From: Pelagophyceae sp. CCMP2097
Taxonomy: Eukaryota > Sar > Pelagophyceae
Assembly: GCA_026770575.1 (NCBI GenBank)
Contig: MU657181.1
Span: 460,804-524,803, forward strand
Length of the DNA: 64,000 nucleotides
Reading direction: 5' to 3'
In this document: piece after piece, positions 51,807 to 62,767 of the stretch
How the letters are laid out: every line of letters starts with the position of its first letter
Position numbering within the stretch: the first letter of the stretch is position 1
Translations under genes and position numbers: made by a program
Notes under the pieces: model-generated
Seen by the model: the letters and a program-made list of their open reading frames with translations, nothing else
What the model was told of the DNA's origin: nothing
Database searches by the model: none

Positions 51807-52193
51807 CCACCGAAGAAGCGACCCAAGCCGCGACGTCCAACGATGCGCGCCCGCGCCTCTGACGAGCGCGAGATTTTGGCTCCCCCATTCATAATGGCGC
51901 GTCGATCCAATCACAATGGCGCGTCGGATCCAACCGACTGCTGCTCGTCCGCATGAGGGCTCCCTCCGCCCGGTGCGCCCCCCTCCATGACACGCGTCGC
52001 ATAGCCTCCCCCCGCTAGCTCGCACTTGGGCCTGCAGGCCTGCAGCACACCGCCGTATTCGAAGTGCACGTGTCAAGGAGGTTCGAATCCCTTCGACTCA
52101 AAGCACGCGGACATCGCAAAGTCGTAAACCCCTTATGTGCTCGCGGTCTTCGCCTGATTTCCTGCGCGTCCGCGCCGTTGATACGCCGCCGCC
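51807..52193. other. Intergenic, no gene seen
   Basis: A 387-nt gap between two plus-strand genes. It has two close copies of AATGGCGCGTCG near 51892 and 51916 and a GGTTCGAATCCC run near 52080 that is not part of a foldable tRNA. Confidence 0.5.
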
Positions 52194-54141
52194 ATGTGGA
52201 AGAAGACGCTGTCGGAGCTGACGCGCGTGACGACGTCGGCGCCGACCTGCCGCGACTGCGGCATCAGCGACGTTGGAGTGGCAGAGGCCCAAGGCTGGTG
52301 CGCACGCAACGCTCCTTGACCGCGAGGCACCGCCGAACGCAGGCGGCCGACGATGGAGGACGCGCACCTCGTCGCGCGCGCCGGCGCCGCGAGCCTTCGG
52401 AAAGCATATTCCAAGTCGACTCGTCGAAGGAACTGATTCGCCGGCGCAGGAACTCGACTCGGTGCCCGGGGCGGCAGTTTTCGCTGTCTTCGACGGCCAC
52501 GGCGGCCACGACGTCTCCGCGCACGTCGCCAAGGAACTCATGCCGCGGTGCGGGCCACCGCGAGGGCGACGGCCGCCGCAAAGGGCGAGGACGCGGCCCG
52601 CATAGGTTCGCGAGGGCGATGGAGGACAAGAGCGACGCCGGCGCCGCCCTGCAGACGGTCCTCATCGACATTGACTTCCACATGCGGACCGTGCGTCCTC
52701 GCCGGCGCTTGCGCGCGTTTCGACCGCATAAGCAGGACCTGAGCCTCGCGGGGCAGCTCGAGCAGACGGGCAGCACGGCCGTCTGCGTCTGCGTCGAGGC
52801 CACGCAGATCACGTCCTGCTGGTGCGCCGCGCGGGGCCTCGGCGATCGCCCACGGCGTGTTTAGGCTCGGCGACTCGCGGGCCGTGCTCTCGTCCGCCGG
52901 CAAGGTCCGTTGCCGCCCGCGCCGGCCGCACCTAAAGCGCCGCCGCAGGTCATCGCACTCAGCGACGACCACAAACCGAGCTGCGCGGCCCCGCGTCGGG
53001 AAACCGTCGCAGCGAGGGTGCAAGCGGAGCGGCGGCAGACGCTGATCGATTCCTGTGCAAGTGCCGCCGCCTTCATCGCCTTTGCCAGGCGAGGCGGAGC
53101 GCGAGCGCATTTCGCGCGCGGACGGCCAGGTGGTGCGCGGCCGCGTGAACGGCGTCCTCGCCGTGTCGCGGGCTCTGGGCGACTACGTGTACAAGTCCAA
53201 CGAGGCCCTCTCAACCCACGAGCAGCTCGTCAGCTGCTGCCCCGAGACGAGGCGACGGCCCCGGGAAAACGCCGACGAGTTTATCATCGTCGCGTGCGAC
53301 GGCATCTGGGAAAAGGTCTCCAACGAGCAGGTCCGTTTTGTGTACCGCCGGGCCGCGCGGAGTGGCGACGCAGGCGGTTGCGTTTGTGCGCGCAGCGTGG
53401 CAGAGCGGCGAGCACGACGCGGCGCAGATCGCGCGGCGACTTGTCGAATGGTCCATGCTCAGTGGTATCGCGCCGTGTCTCGCGAGCCGAGAGACGTCGG
53501 TATGAAACTCTTGCACCGCGGCGCTAGGGTCGACGGACAACATGACGTGCTGCGTCGTCATCCTCAACGAGCGCCTCCTCGACGGCGTGGGCGAAGAGGT
53601 GCGCCGCGACCCCTCGGACGGACGCGGGACGGACGCGTAGGAGGCGCGGAGGAAGCTCGTTTCGGCGTCGCTCTCGGCCGTCGCCGTGCGTCTTGCGCCA
53701 GGCCCGGGTCGCCGCGACGCGTTGCGCAGGTGCTGCGCGCGCGCGAGGCGCTTCGGATCCGGTTCGACGACGTAAAAGACATGCTCGAAACCGACGTACT
53801 CGACATGCTCGACCGCATCGGCTTCGCGAGGCACGTCGAGAACTTTTCCGAGAACCGCGTCGACGGTGCGCCTCGTTCCCGTTTCGCAGACGCCGTCATG
53901 CGAACAATTAGGCACCTGCCTCGTCGAGACGTCCGAGCACGAGTGCGTCTCCCCCTCGCGGAATCTCCGTCGTCCCTCGTCCTTGACGGCCCTGGGCAGC
54001 CCCCGCCTTTCTCGGGCCCTCGGTCGTCCCTGGTCGACGGCTTTGCGCAGGTTTGCCGACGACTTGCGGCTGCCCGCCGTCGACGCCAAGTTCATCACGC
54101 TCGCGCTCCAGTGGTGGCAAAAGACTTCCAGCTGGAGCTAG
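52194..54141 (+). CDS. PP2C-type protein phosphatase with C-terminal SAM-like region
   Basis: Fourteen small exons: 52194-52297, 52343-52370, 52450-52547, 52606-52690, 52736-52821, 52865-52904, 52949-52994, 53089-53330, 53374-53464, 53528-53598, 53641-53685, 53730-53865, 53912-53942, 54051-54141. All phases close; 397 residues. PP2C metal-site motifs are intact: QGWRPTMEDAHL, FAVFDGHGGHD, TGSTAVCVCVEATQI, LGDSRAVL, VNGVLAVSRALGDY, IIVACDGIWEKVSNEQ and GSTDNMTCCVV. After residue 300, MLETDVLDMLDRIGFARHVE with FSENRVDG reads like the first helices of a SAM domain. PP2Cs dephosphorylate Ser/Thr with Mn/Mg. The model is hand-made and the 28- and 31-nt exons need RNA support. Confidence 0.75.
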
Positions 54142-54205
54142 CGCCTCGAGCCGCTTCTCTTAACCACGCGCGCCGCGTTCCCGCGGGTTCTCTGGCCATG
54201 TTCGA

Positions 54206-55935
54206 TTACGGGGGCGCCTTTTTGAGTTTCAGTCGGGTGAGGGCGACGAGGCAGAGGAAGAGCGCCGCGATGCAGATGGCCGCGCGCAGGAGGGGCGGCG
54301 GCAGGTAGAGGCCCGAGACGACGAGGGGCGGCGTGGCCTCGTAGTCGACGTCGTCGAAGCCGGTTGGGGCGCGGCAGTTGGGCCCCGATGCGCCAGGCAG
54401 ACAAGCGCACGCTCTTCTCTCGTGGCAGCGGCCTTTGCCGCAGTCTGCGTCTTTGATGCATTTGGCGCCGCCGGTCTGGATGGGGCGGAGCGGGTCGTTA
54501 AAGTCCGAGTCCGGGTCGGAGTAGTGGATCTTGTGGCCCTCGATATACTTTTTGGAAGGGTGCGTGTCCGTTGAACACCCCACCTTTTGCGCCGGGTCCT
54601 TCAAGTTCTGGTAGACGCGCACCGAATCTATCAAAAACGCGGCGGGGAGCGTCTCGCAGAAGCCCGGCGAAATGGCGCAGGCGCAGGCCGGGTCCTTGCA
54701 GTCGAAGCAGTCGCATTTGCACCCCGGCGGGCACGGGGCGGGGAAGCCCCACGTCGACGACAGCGCCGTGTTCAGGAGGACGTACATGGGCTCGTCGGGC
54801 ACCTTGGCCCCCGTGACCGCGAGCGACGCTGCCTCGATGGAGTAAATGAATTGGTCGTCCAAAAACCACCTCATCCCCCCCGTGGACCGAGGGTCCCACT
54901 CGACGCGGTACGTGTGCAAGTCGTCGAAGTGTGTCTTGCCTATCGGCGTGTTTGCAGAGATGGCGTCGGCGGTGTACGTGTCGGGGCCGTGATCCAGCGT
55001 GGTGCCGTAAAAGAAGACGTTGATCGACGTGTTCAACTTCTTCGAATACTCCATGCCCTCGTACCACGTGCCCGGCGCGGGCATGTTGCCGTTCTGCGGC
55101 CGCGGCGAAGGCTTGCCGGGGGCGACCTGGAAAGATGTCGAAAAGTACGGCTTCGTCATGCCCCACGGCAGCCCGCCAGACCCGGGCATCACTTCCAACA
55201 AATCGATCTCCGGCGCGCCGCGGCCCTGCTCCGGGTGCAAACCATAATGCGGCTGCGGGCCGCAGGCGTTGATCTTCTGCTCGCCCTGCATCTTGCGGTC
55301 GCACTTGTCCCACCTAAGCAGGGGTTCAAAGGGCGGTTCAGAATAGGCCGATTCCGCTCGGCCTTTGTGTTGGTATGCCTCGGACGCCGGTTCTCTTACG
55401 ACCAGGGCCAGATGAAGTCGGACGAGTCGACGTACGTAGACCGCGCGAGGTTGCCCAAGAGCCACATGGCGGGCCAGAGCCCACCAACGTCGTGCCTGCC
55501 CGGCAGCTTGGCGCGGATCTCCAGGATGCCGCCGGTGAAGCAGAACTTGTTCCAGGTCTGCAGCATGCCCGACCGATAGTGCTTGGCCAGCTTGACGCGG
55601 ATCCTCTTCTTATCTTTTACTTGATTCGAAGTGAACTTCGTGTCCTGCGACGTCGTCGTCAGGTTCAACCTCCCGCCGTTTGTAGTGGCGCAGTCGCGGT
55701 GGTAGTAGTGCAGGGCCTTGTTGGTGTAGTCGTTTTTGTGGATCGCGGTCCATCGCGGATCGGATCCGTCGTCGAAGCGGCGGCCCGGCGTGTTAAACTC
55801 GTCGGAGAAGACGAGGTCGTACGACTCGCCGTCGACGAGGGACCGGGTGCGCCGGGAAGACGCCGGCGAGTCAGAATCGACCCAGCCGGCCGCGCAGATT
55901 CGCGCCGACATATACAGCGCCCAGAGCGCCAGCAT
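54206..55935 (-). CDS. SKN1/KRE6-type beta-glucan synthesis protein (GH16-like)
   Basis: Exons 55935-55400 and 55313-54206 (86-nt intron, phase 2) give 547 residues; an in-frame Met at 56022 would add 29. Signal peptide MLALWALYMSARICAAG. Family hallmarks: LVFSDEFNTPGRRFDDGSD, LHYYHRDCATTNGGRLNLTT, MLQTWNKFCFTGGILEIRAK, HDVGGLWPAMWLLGNLAR, WPWS-WDKCDR, NACGPQPHYG, the GRGAPEIDLLEVM with the glycosidase-type acidic pair, and TWGFPAPCPPGC. A Cys-rich stretch and a C-terminal membrane helix (AAICIAALFLCLVALTRL) follow. These proteins build or modify beta-1,3/1,6-glucans, here perhaps chrysolaminarin or wall glucan. The C-terminal anchor differs from the fungal N-terminal anchor. Confidence 0.85.
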
Positions 55936-57159
55936 CGCGCCACGCCGCCAGAACCCGCAACCACCACCTGCGACCGCGACCGGACCAACGCGGCGCGGAA
56001 GGGCACCGCACCGAGGACGCAAGCGCGCGCAAAGATCGTCCAGGGCCCTGGAGGCTGGAGGGCCCTATGGCTTGGTCGGAAAACGTGGGGCCCAAGGTGA
56101 AGGGGGATTTGTTGGGAGTTTAATTTGCCGTTGGTTTCAGAAAAAACAAGATTAATAAGATTCCTAGGTTCAAGTGAAAACCCCAAAAGTTCCAAGAGCT
56201 GAAAACCCAAAAGAATCAAGAACAGAAAACAACCCCCTCAACTCCCGTTCTCCGGGGTACCTGGCGGGGCGGAGTCGACCGCAGCGGCTGGGAGAGAGCC
56301 CGGCCCCGCAGGAGCACGTTGGATCCCCGCGGGGACCCGAGCGATGGCCGGGTCGAAGAGGCGAACCGGTACGAAGCCGCTGGTCCGTGGATTCTGTTCC
56401 GTGGAACAAGGGCGAGACATCGGAAGCTCGGGGCGACGACGGGCCTCTCCGGCGCGGGAGGCCGCCGCGCCGGCATCGCCGGCGGCTCCGACGGCGGCGC
56501 CGCACGCCGCGCGCGGCGGCGCCCGCCGCACGCGGCTCCGCGGCGACGGAGTCGCTCCGTGAAGGGCGCCGTCGCTCCCGGGCGCCGTCGGTGCATCCTG
56601 CGGGAACGCGGACACTCGCCGCTTCGCTCGACGTGGCCGCTCGCGATCGCTCTGCGGCGGCACCGCGCGCTCGAATCACGCGCCCGAAGAGTCGCGACAA
56701 AGCTCCCGCCGGCCTGCCATTACAGCTCCCCCGGTACGCTGCCGCCCCGCGGCACGCAGCAATGCCTGCCGCCATTGGCGCCGCGGCCATGGCAGCCCGC
56801 GCCGGACCGCGCGTGCGGACCTCGGCGGCCGCCTGGTTCCATGTGGAAGCTGCCTGGACCCCCGTCGGGTGGACCCGGGTCGCGGGCCCTTGCCGCGGCG
56901 GCCGAGAGGCAAACGAGCGACCGGCGCGGAGCTCCGGCCGGTCGACACGAAGCGACAGGACGTTCCCGATCGGCCGTCCGGGCGCTCGTGCCAGAGGCTG
57001 CCGCTTGCTGCTGTGCCCCGCGCTCCGGGGGCCCTGGACGGAATGCTAGAGGGAGTGAGTAATCTCGGAGGGGCCGCGGTGCGCTACCGCGGCGCTCAGT
57101 AGCGTGCGGGCCCGCGGGGCGTCGCCGCGTCGCGCCGCCGCGTCGCGCGGCATCGATCA
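55936..57159. other. Long GC-rich intergenic region
   Basis: A 1.2-kb gap between two minus-strand genes. From about 56300 to 57130 it is extremely GC-rich, so overlapping long frames run open on both strands (for example 56319-57062), but none has splice phase support or similarity and codon usage looks like shadow translation. 56100-56230 is AT-richer. No gene called. Confidence 0.55.
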
Positions 57160-58320
57160 TTACTTTACCTTTTTGCCCTTGCCGTCGCTGCTGTCGGCGG
57201 CGCGCTTCTTTTTCTTCGGCGCCGACTGCGAGATGCACTGCCTCACGTACCTACGGCTCCGCGTCGAGGCCGTTCGGAGCGTTTCGCGCGAGGCCGCCGC
57301 ACCTGTCGAGGTCGTGGAACGTGCGTGGGTCGATGGCGTCGATATTGATTTCAATCTCGTCGTCGTTCCTGTTTGAAAGACGTCATTCCTGTTTTTCCCG
57401 CGACGGCGCGAACGTCCGAGCAACACGACGCGCGAAGACGCACTGTGCCTTCTGGATCGCGTTTGGACACTTGGCGTCGAGCTTGTCCACGAGACTGTGC
57501 GGGCGCGCGTCGGCGCCGCCAGAGGGACGGGCGGCGGGTTTGCTTGCTTAAAATCCACCCTGGGTGGGGCTGGCCCAAAAGGGTATGACCGTCAAACCCG
57601 AGTCAAAGGTCTTCGGCGCGGGAGGGACGTACATGCCCAGCTCCTCCTGCTTGATCTTGTAAATGTTGTGCGAAAATTTCGTCTTCTCCTCGAGCGACGG
57701 CGCGTGGTCCACCTTGTCCTCGACGGGCTCCTCGACGGCCTGCCGAAACAGCAAATCGGGCGGCAGAAGGACGCAAAGGCGTGGCAGGAATAGTCACGCA
57801 CCTCCTCCGTCTTGATCTTCGAGAACTTTTCCTCGAAGCGCTTCGAGAACGCGTCGGCGAGGTTGTAAAAGTCGCTGCCTAGGAAGCCTCGACTTTTGGA
57901 CCGGCGCCGCGGCCGGCGCGCGAGGCCAAGAGCTCAGCCCAGCCCGGCGGTGCGCACCGTCCTGGTTATACTTCTTGCAGTTCGCCCAGATCTTGCGAAT
58001 GTCCTCGGCGCACTCGGTGAGCGAGCCGTAGGCCTATTTGCCAAAGGGTTTCCGCCCGCCCCGAATGGTGCCGGCGCCGGACGCCGTTTGAAAAACGTTC
58101 TTCTCAATATTCGCCTTGACTGTCGCCAGATCCATGGGCTTCTTGATGATCTGCGGGTAGTCGTAGAGGCCGAGCCCGCGGTAGTCGACGGGGTCGCGGA
58201 AGGGCACTGTTTGGGGCACAAGTCAGTATTCGGCCGCGGAAAATACAAGGCGGCAAGAGGCGGCACACCAGAGTCTGGTCTCGCGGCGAGGCCGTTGACG
58301 ATCTTGATCATCGTGTCCAT
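57160..58320 (-). CDS. Small BET-like protein: one bromodomain plus NET domain
   Basis: Eight exons: 58320-58269, 58206-58097, 58033-57958, 57878-57802, 57739-57633, 57494-57444, 57368-57303, 57250-57160; phases close to 209 residues. Bromodomain: VPFRDPVDYRGLGLYDYPQI with IKKPMDLATVKANIEK, and the acetyl-lysine Asn in ANCKKYNQDGSDFYNLA. The NET-type domain is HNIYKIKQEEL, LVDKLDAKCPNAIQKAQ and EIEINIDAIDPRTFHDLDRY; then a basic KKKKRAADSSDGKGKKVK tail. BET proteins read acetylated histones to promote transcription. This one is minimal: one bromodomain, no long extra-terminal tail. The GTACGT donor at 57632 fixes the fifth junction. Confidence 0.85.
57540..57587 (-). repeat. 48-bp dispersed repeat, copy B
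   Basis: Reverse complement of copy A (38402-38449) at 46 of 48 positions. It lies inside the 138-nt intron 57495-57632 of the bromodomain gene, with a near-palindromic CCACCCTGGGTGG core. Confidence 0.85.
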
Positions 58321-58567
58321 TTCGGCGTCTCCCGCCCGCGCGCGCGCTTGCCCTTGCCGCTGTGCCGGCCGCGGTCGGATTATGGTACAATTGTAAACCT
58401 AAATTCTTTCTAGCGACTTTTTCAGCGATTAAACTGTCCTTCCGAGTCGGAGTCCGAGTCCGAGCCTGAGTCCGCCGTCCATCGCGACGCGCCGCGGCCG
58501 AGGTTCAAAGGCGTCGCGTCGACGTTCCCGTGTTCGAAGAAACACTTGACCAAGGACCGAGGCCAGG

Positions 58568-59060
58568 ATGACCGCCGAGTGCCGCGAGCGCGCCCCCGCG
58601 TCGTGGGACGCGCGTCGCGAAATCCCCACCGCCCCTTGAGAGCGCGCGCGCTGAAACGCTCCCCGCGTCTTTCGTCTTTGGCGCCTCGAGCCTGGTCCCC
58701 GCAGGCCTCTGGACCTGATCCGGCTGAGCATCGACGAGCGCATCTACGTCAAGTGCCGCGGCGACCGCGAGCTGCGCGGGAAGCTGCACGCGTACGACCA
58801 GCACTTGAACATGGTCCTCGGCGACGTCGAGGAGACGGTCACCATCCAGGAGATCGACGACGAGACCGACGAGGAGATCATCCGCGTGCGTCTCTTGCGT
58901 CCTTTGTGCCGCTCCGCATGTGCGCGGCGTCGGGGCGGGCTCCTTTGGTGCGGCTCTGGGACCGCCGCTCGACCGATAGACTTCGAAGCGCTCCATCGAA
59001 ATGCTCTTCGTGCGCGGCGACTGCCTCATCCTCGTCTCGCCGCCGCTCCGCATGACATAA
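58568..59060 (+). CDS. LSM3: U6 snRNA-associated Sm-like protein LSm3
   Basis: Exons 58568-58578 (only MTA plus two bases), 58705-58885 and 58980-59060 give 90 residues. The sequence [39 protein letters not shown] and [20 protein letters not shown] is LSm3-specific, and [17 protein letters not shown] is the Sm2 motif. LSm2-8 binds the U6 snRNA 3' end in splicing, and LSm1-7 acts in mRNA decay. The 11-nt first exon is set by phase and by the universally conserved PLDLIRLS following directly. It is divergent from the bromodomain gene with 247 nt between starts. Confidence 0.92.
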
Positions 59061-59317
59061 GGCACCGATGGAAGCGCCGCCAAAAAAGGGTGCACCGTAA
59101 AAGGCATTTTGGGCGTGTGAATCACGCCCGTCGGCGGTCGAGGGTGGGCGGCTGGAGCGCGTCTGCGGAGGCGGCGTTTGGGTTCGCGTTTGCGGACTTG
59201 CAAGGGGCTTGGGATGACAGGGTGGTGGCTCGGAATCATTACGTGCACTGCCGGGGCCATATCGCGTCTTCGCGCGCCACGGGGCCCCGGGGCTCGGCGT
59301 ACTCGCGCATGGTCGGA

Positions 59318-61641
59318 TTAGCTGCCGGCGAGCGAGTTGATGACTCGGTCGAGCCGGCCCTGGTAACGGTCGAGGAGCAAAAGGGTCTCCGCCGACGACG
59401 CGTCAAAGCCCATGGCCCGCAGCGTCTCGCGCTGCTCCGGCCACGTCTCGCGTCCCGCAGCCGGCTGCGGCCGCGGCGCCGTGGGCGCGGCGGCCGGCGG
59501 CGCGGCGACTTCGGCGAGCGCGCGCGCCGCCGCCTCGTTCGCGGGGACGCCCTGCGCCACAAGGCGCGCAAAAGCGGCCTTGAACTGCGCGTGCCTAGGC
59601 GTAGCGCGTGGACGTACACGGGCGAGGATTGAGAAAGAGGTGTGTTCCACGATTCAGTGCGACTCACGGATCGAGCTGCGCGCCGGCGGGCTGTCGTGGC
59701 GCCGCGGTCGCCGTGGTCGCCGCGGTCGGCGCGGCGGCCGGCGGGCGGCGTTCTTCTGCGAACGCGGCCTGACGGTCGTCTGACAGCGCGTTGACGACGC
59801 GGAGCAGGCGCCCGCCGTAGCGGTCGAGGTACTTGATCGCCGCGGGCGCGTCGTCGCCGAAGCCCATGGCCGCGAGCTCGCGGAGCTGCGCGCCGTGCTT
59901 CTGCGCCGCCTGCGCCGCAGCAGGGCGCGCGACGCCGGCGGCGACGAGCGACTCGAAGCAATCCGTCAGCTCAGTACCCGACAGCGGCGCCAGGACCGAG
60001 TCGTCGGCCGCCGCCTCAGTGGGCTGTTCGTTCAGGTCCGTCCGCCGCGCCTCGGCCGCGGCGAACGCCGTCGCCTCTGCGAGCACGTCGTCGGCGCGCG
60101 GCGGCGCCGCGTCGTCGTCGGCGTCGGCCACGACGCCGCCGGCCTCGACGAGGAGCGCGACGGACGGCGCGTCGTCGAGGCCGAGGCTCCGCAGCGTCGC
60201 GCCGTTTGCGGCGAGCTGCGCGCGCGAGAAGCACCTCGCCGGGAACGTCGTCCGCACCGTCCAGTCGAGCGCGTCGCTTTCAGGGGCGCACACAGCGTCC
60301 GACTCGCAGCATTTCAAGTCGACGTGCGCGACGAGGCGCCGCAGCGGCGCCGCCGCGTCCAAAGCCTCGGTGACGCGCGCGCCGTCGCTGAAGCGCAGGA
60401 GCACGCGCACCGCCGCCCCCGCGGCCGCGGGCGGCGGCGCGGCGAGTTCGGCGCGGCACTGCGCGGCGTGCGCGGCGCGGTGCTCGAGCTGCGCGGCGGC
60501 GGCGACGGCGGCTGCTGCGACGCGCTTTGCGGCGTCGTCGACGCTCTCGCTCGGGAGCACGTCCACCTCTAAATCTGTAGAGACGATGCACAAAGCGTCG
60601 TCCGGGTCGAGCTGCTCGACGACGAGGTGCACCGTGCGGCCGTCGTGTCGCACGGATAACCAGTCGCCGCGGGAGAGCGTCGTGTGCCGGCCGCGACCCA
60701 ACTCCGCCTCCAAAACCGCCTTCAAGTCCACGTCCGCCGACTCGGCGCCGCCGGCGAAGAAGCCGTCGCGGCGCGGCCGCAGGCTCGCGCGGCACTCGCT
60801 CGCGCGCCGCAGCTGCACGTAGCGCACCCGAAGGCGCAGCTCGCCGCGCTCGAGGCGCGCCGCGACGCCGCCGTCGCCGCGCACGAGCGAGAGGAGCGTC
60901 TTCGGCGGCAGGCCAATCGTGCCCTCGACGGCGGTGAACGACTCGACGCCGGCGTGCGTCGCGCGCCGGTTCACCGCCAGCCGCTCGTCGGCCGCGTCGC
61001 CGCCGTCGTCGTCGCCGCCGCCGCCGCCGTCGACATCCATCGGCACCGCGTCGTCGGCGACGTCGAGCTCGACCTCGAACATGAGCGGCGACGAGTCGAG
61101 CGCCCCGAGGGATGTCAGTTCGCCGAGGGCCGACGCGGCGAGCCTGCGCCAGCCGCGTCGACAAAGCACCTCGCGCGAGGTTGTACTCACTCGACGCGGT
61201 CGCCGTCGCGCGCGGCCGGGACGACGCGGAGGCCGCGGCTCTGCCAGTCGATGCCGCCCGTCAACCGCGCGCGCCGCAGCGCGACGAGTCGGGCGCGCTC
61301 GTCCTCCAATTCTCGCTTCGCACGAAACTCCTCGGCGATGCGTTTCGTCTCCGCCATGGCCTAGGGACCACCGGCGTGTCGCGGCGTAATTGAAGCCGGC
61401 CGCCGGGGGACCCCCCGTGCGCTGGAAATTTCCGGCGCGTGGGCGCGTGATCCGACTTTTGCGAATCCGCCCCCGCTCCTGCAGCAAGTGCGGGGGCACT
61501 TTTCCGGCGCACCTCGTTGACGCGCCGCTGCGCGGCGGCGTCCTCGTCTCGGTGCCGCCGCGCCGCATTGCGCCGCGCCTCGGCTTCCCGCTCGAGGCGC
61601 TTCTGACCAGCACCACTGTCGTCAAACATCGAATCCCGCAT
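59318..61641 (-). CDS. UFD1-UBX-UBA-UBA ubiquitin-pathway protein
   Basis: Exons 61641-61513, 61360-61191, 61143-59668 and 59594-59318 (introns 152, 47 and 73 nt; two GTGAGT donors) give 683 residues. N-terminal charged coiled coil ([17 protein letters not shown], later [16 protein letters not shown]); a UFD1-like double-psi barrel ([40 protein letters not shown]); a UBX-like domain ([20 protein letters not shown], then [19 protein letters not shown]); and two UBA domains ([20 protein letters not shown] and [20 protein letters not shown]). UFD1 and UBX both bind p97/Cdc48, and UBA binds ubiquitin, so it is likely a one-piece p97 adaptor. Confidence 0.75.
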
Positions 61642-61960
61642 GGACTCGCGCGGGTGGACGACCGCAACCGACGAGCGGCGAGCGGGGCCGGTCGCGAACA
61701 CCGGCCGCGGCGCGCGCACCGGGGAAGCGGGCGTTTTCCTCAACTTCTAGAATTCTGTTTCAGCGATACCTTGGAGCTGCTCAAGGCTGTGTCGCGTCGC
61801 GTCACTTGAGGACCGCGCCATCCTCTCCGAACGTCCGTCGACAGCACGAGAACTGACGCGGCAGGCAGAAAAGGGCGCGCGTGAAGCAAGACTCGACGCG
61901 TCGTCGGCAGCCGCGGTGCACTCTAGACCTCGACGCGTTTCGGCGCCCGTGCGGTTCGCG

Positions 61961-62238
61961 ATGCAAAAGGCCGGCATGGTCCTCGGCGGCACGACTGTCG
62001 TCGCGGGCACCGCCGTCTGGTGGGCCCACTACTCGCAGGTGCGAGGCGACCCTCTTGCTCCAGGCGACTCGGTGCCTTCGTCCGTCGGTCCGATCGGCGC
62101 GCCTCGCAGGTCCGGGACTACCAACTCATGCATGAGGCCGTCATCAAGGACAAGGAGCGCCTGCGCATGCTCGGCAACCAACGAGCCCGCGAGACCCCAA
62201 AGGCGCCTCCAGAGGCGCCGCGCGAGGCGCCTCGATAA
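61961..62238 (+). CDS. PET117: Cytochrome c oxidase assembly factor PET117
   Basis: Exons 61961-62038 and 62110-62238 (71-nt intron, phase 0) give 68 residues, in the size range of PET117. MQKAGMVLGGTTVVAGTAVW is the membrane helix, followed by the family's charged segment VRDYQLMHEAVIKDKERLRM and a Pro-rich tail. PET117 sits in the mitochondrial inner membrane and helps assemble cytochrome c oxidase. The upstream in-frame Met at 61916 is less likely as it lies in the divergent promoter. Confidence 0.75.
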
Positions 62239-62767
62239 GCGCCTCGATGAGCCCCACAGCCCTGCGCCGCGCCGCTCGGCTACGGATCCGGATCGCCACC
62301 GCGCGGCTAGCGCACATATGCTGGCTCGACGCCTCGTCCGCTCCGACGACATCTTGCCGCCGCGCCGGACCACCGGCGGCTCGCATCTTTTCCGTGCCCG
62401 GCGCCGCGCCGTGCGACGCGCCAATGTGCGACGGACCTATAATAAGGCCCACCTGAGTCGTGGCCTCGGCTCGTCCGACTGCGCTCGTCACTCAATTCTG
62501 TGTCCCAAAAAGGCCCCCAATCGTTCGTCGCGTCGACGATGACTTAATTGATACTCCCCGGATCAGTTCGGCGGCCGGGTCCTCGTGGGTCCCGATCCGT
62601 TGCATGAGCGGCCGAAACGCCTTGCGGTGGTGGCGACGTCACCGGAACGTGTGATCGGAACGTGTCACAAAACATTTGAAAATATCATCGCCTGAATTTG
62701 CATTATCGCCTTCTCACCTACCGTGACGTCTCACAAGTTGACCAGTTCTCGTTCGACTCTCCACACC
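62239..62767. other. Intergenic, no gene seen
   Basis: A 529-nt gap before the ABC-F gene. 62650-62760 is AT-rich and promoter-like. No supported exon. Confidence 0.5.

Noticed and set aside
52070..52110. tRNA-like GGTTCGAATCCC motif
   Set aside because: The flanking bases do not form a five-pair T stem, and no matching D-arm, anticodon arm or acceptor stem is found upstream.
56319..57062. Long overlapping open frames on both strands
   Set aside because: Extreme GC content removes stop codons in all frames. The translations are Arg/Ala/Gly/Pro-rich, match nothing and have no consistent splice sites.
59833..60822. Plus-strand frame of 329 residues
   Set aside because: It is antisense to the UFD1-UBX-UBA gene, whose minus-strand frame shows recognisable domains and phase-consistent introns.
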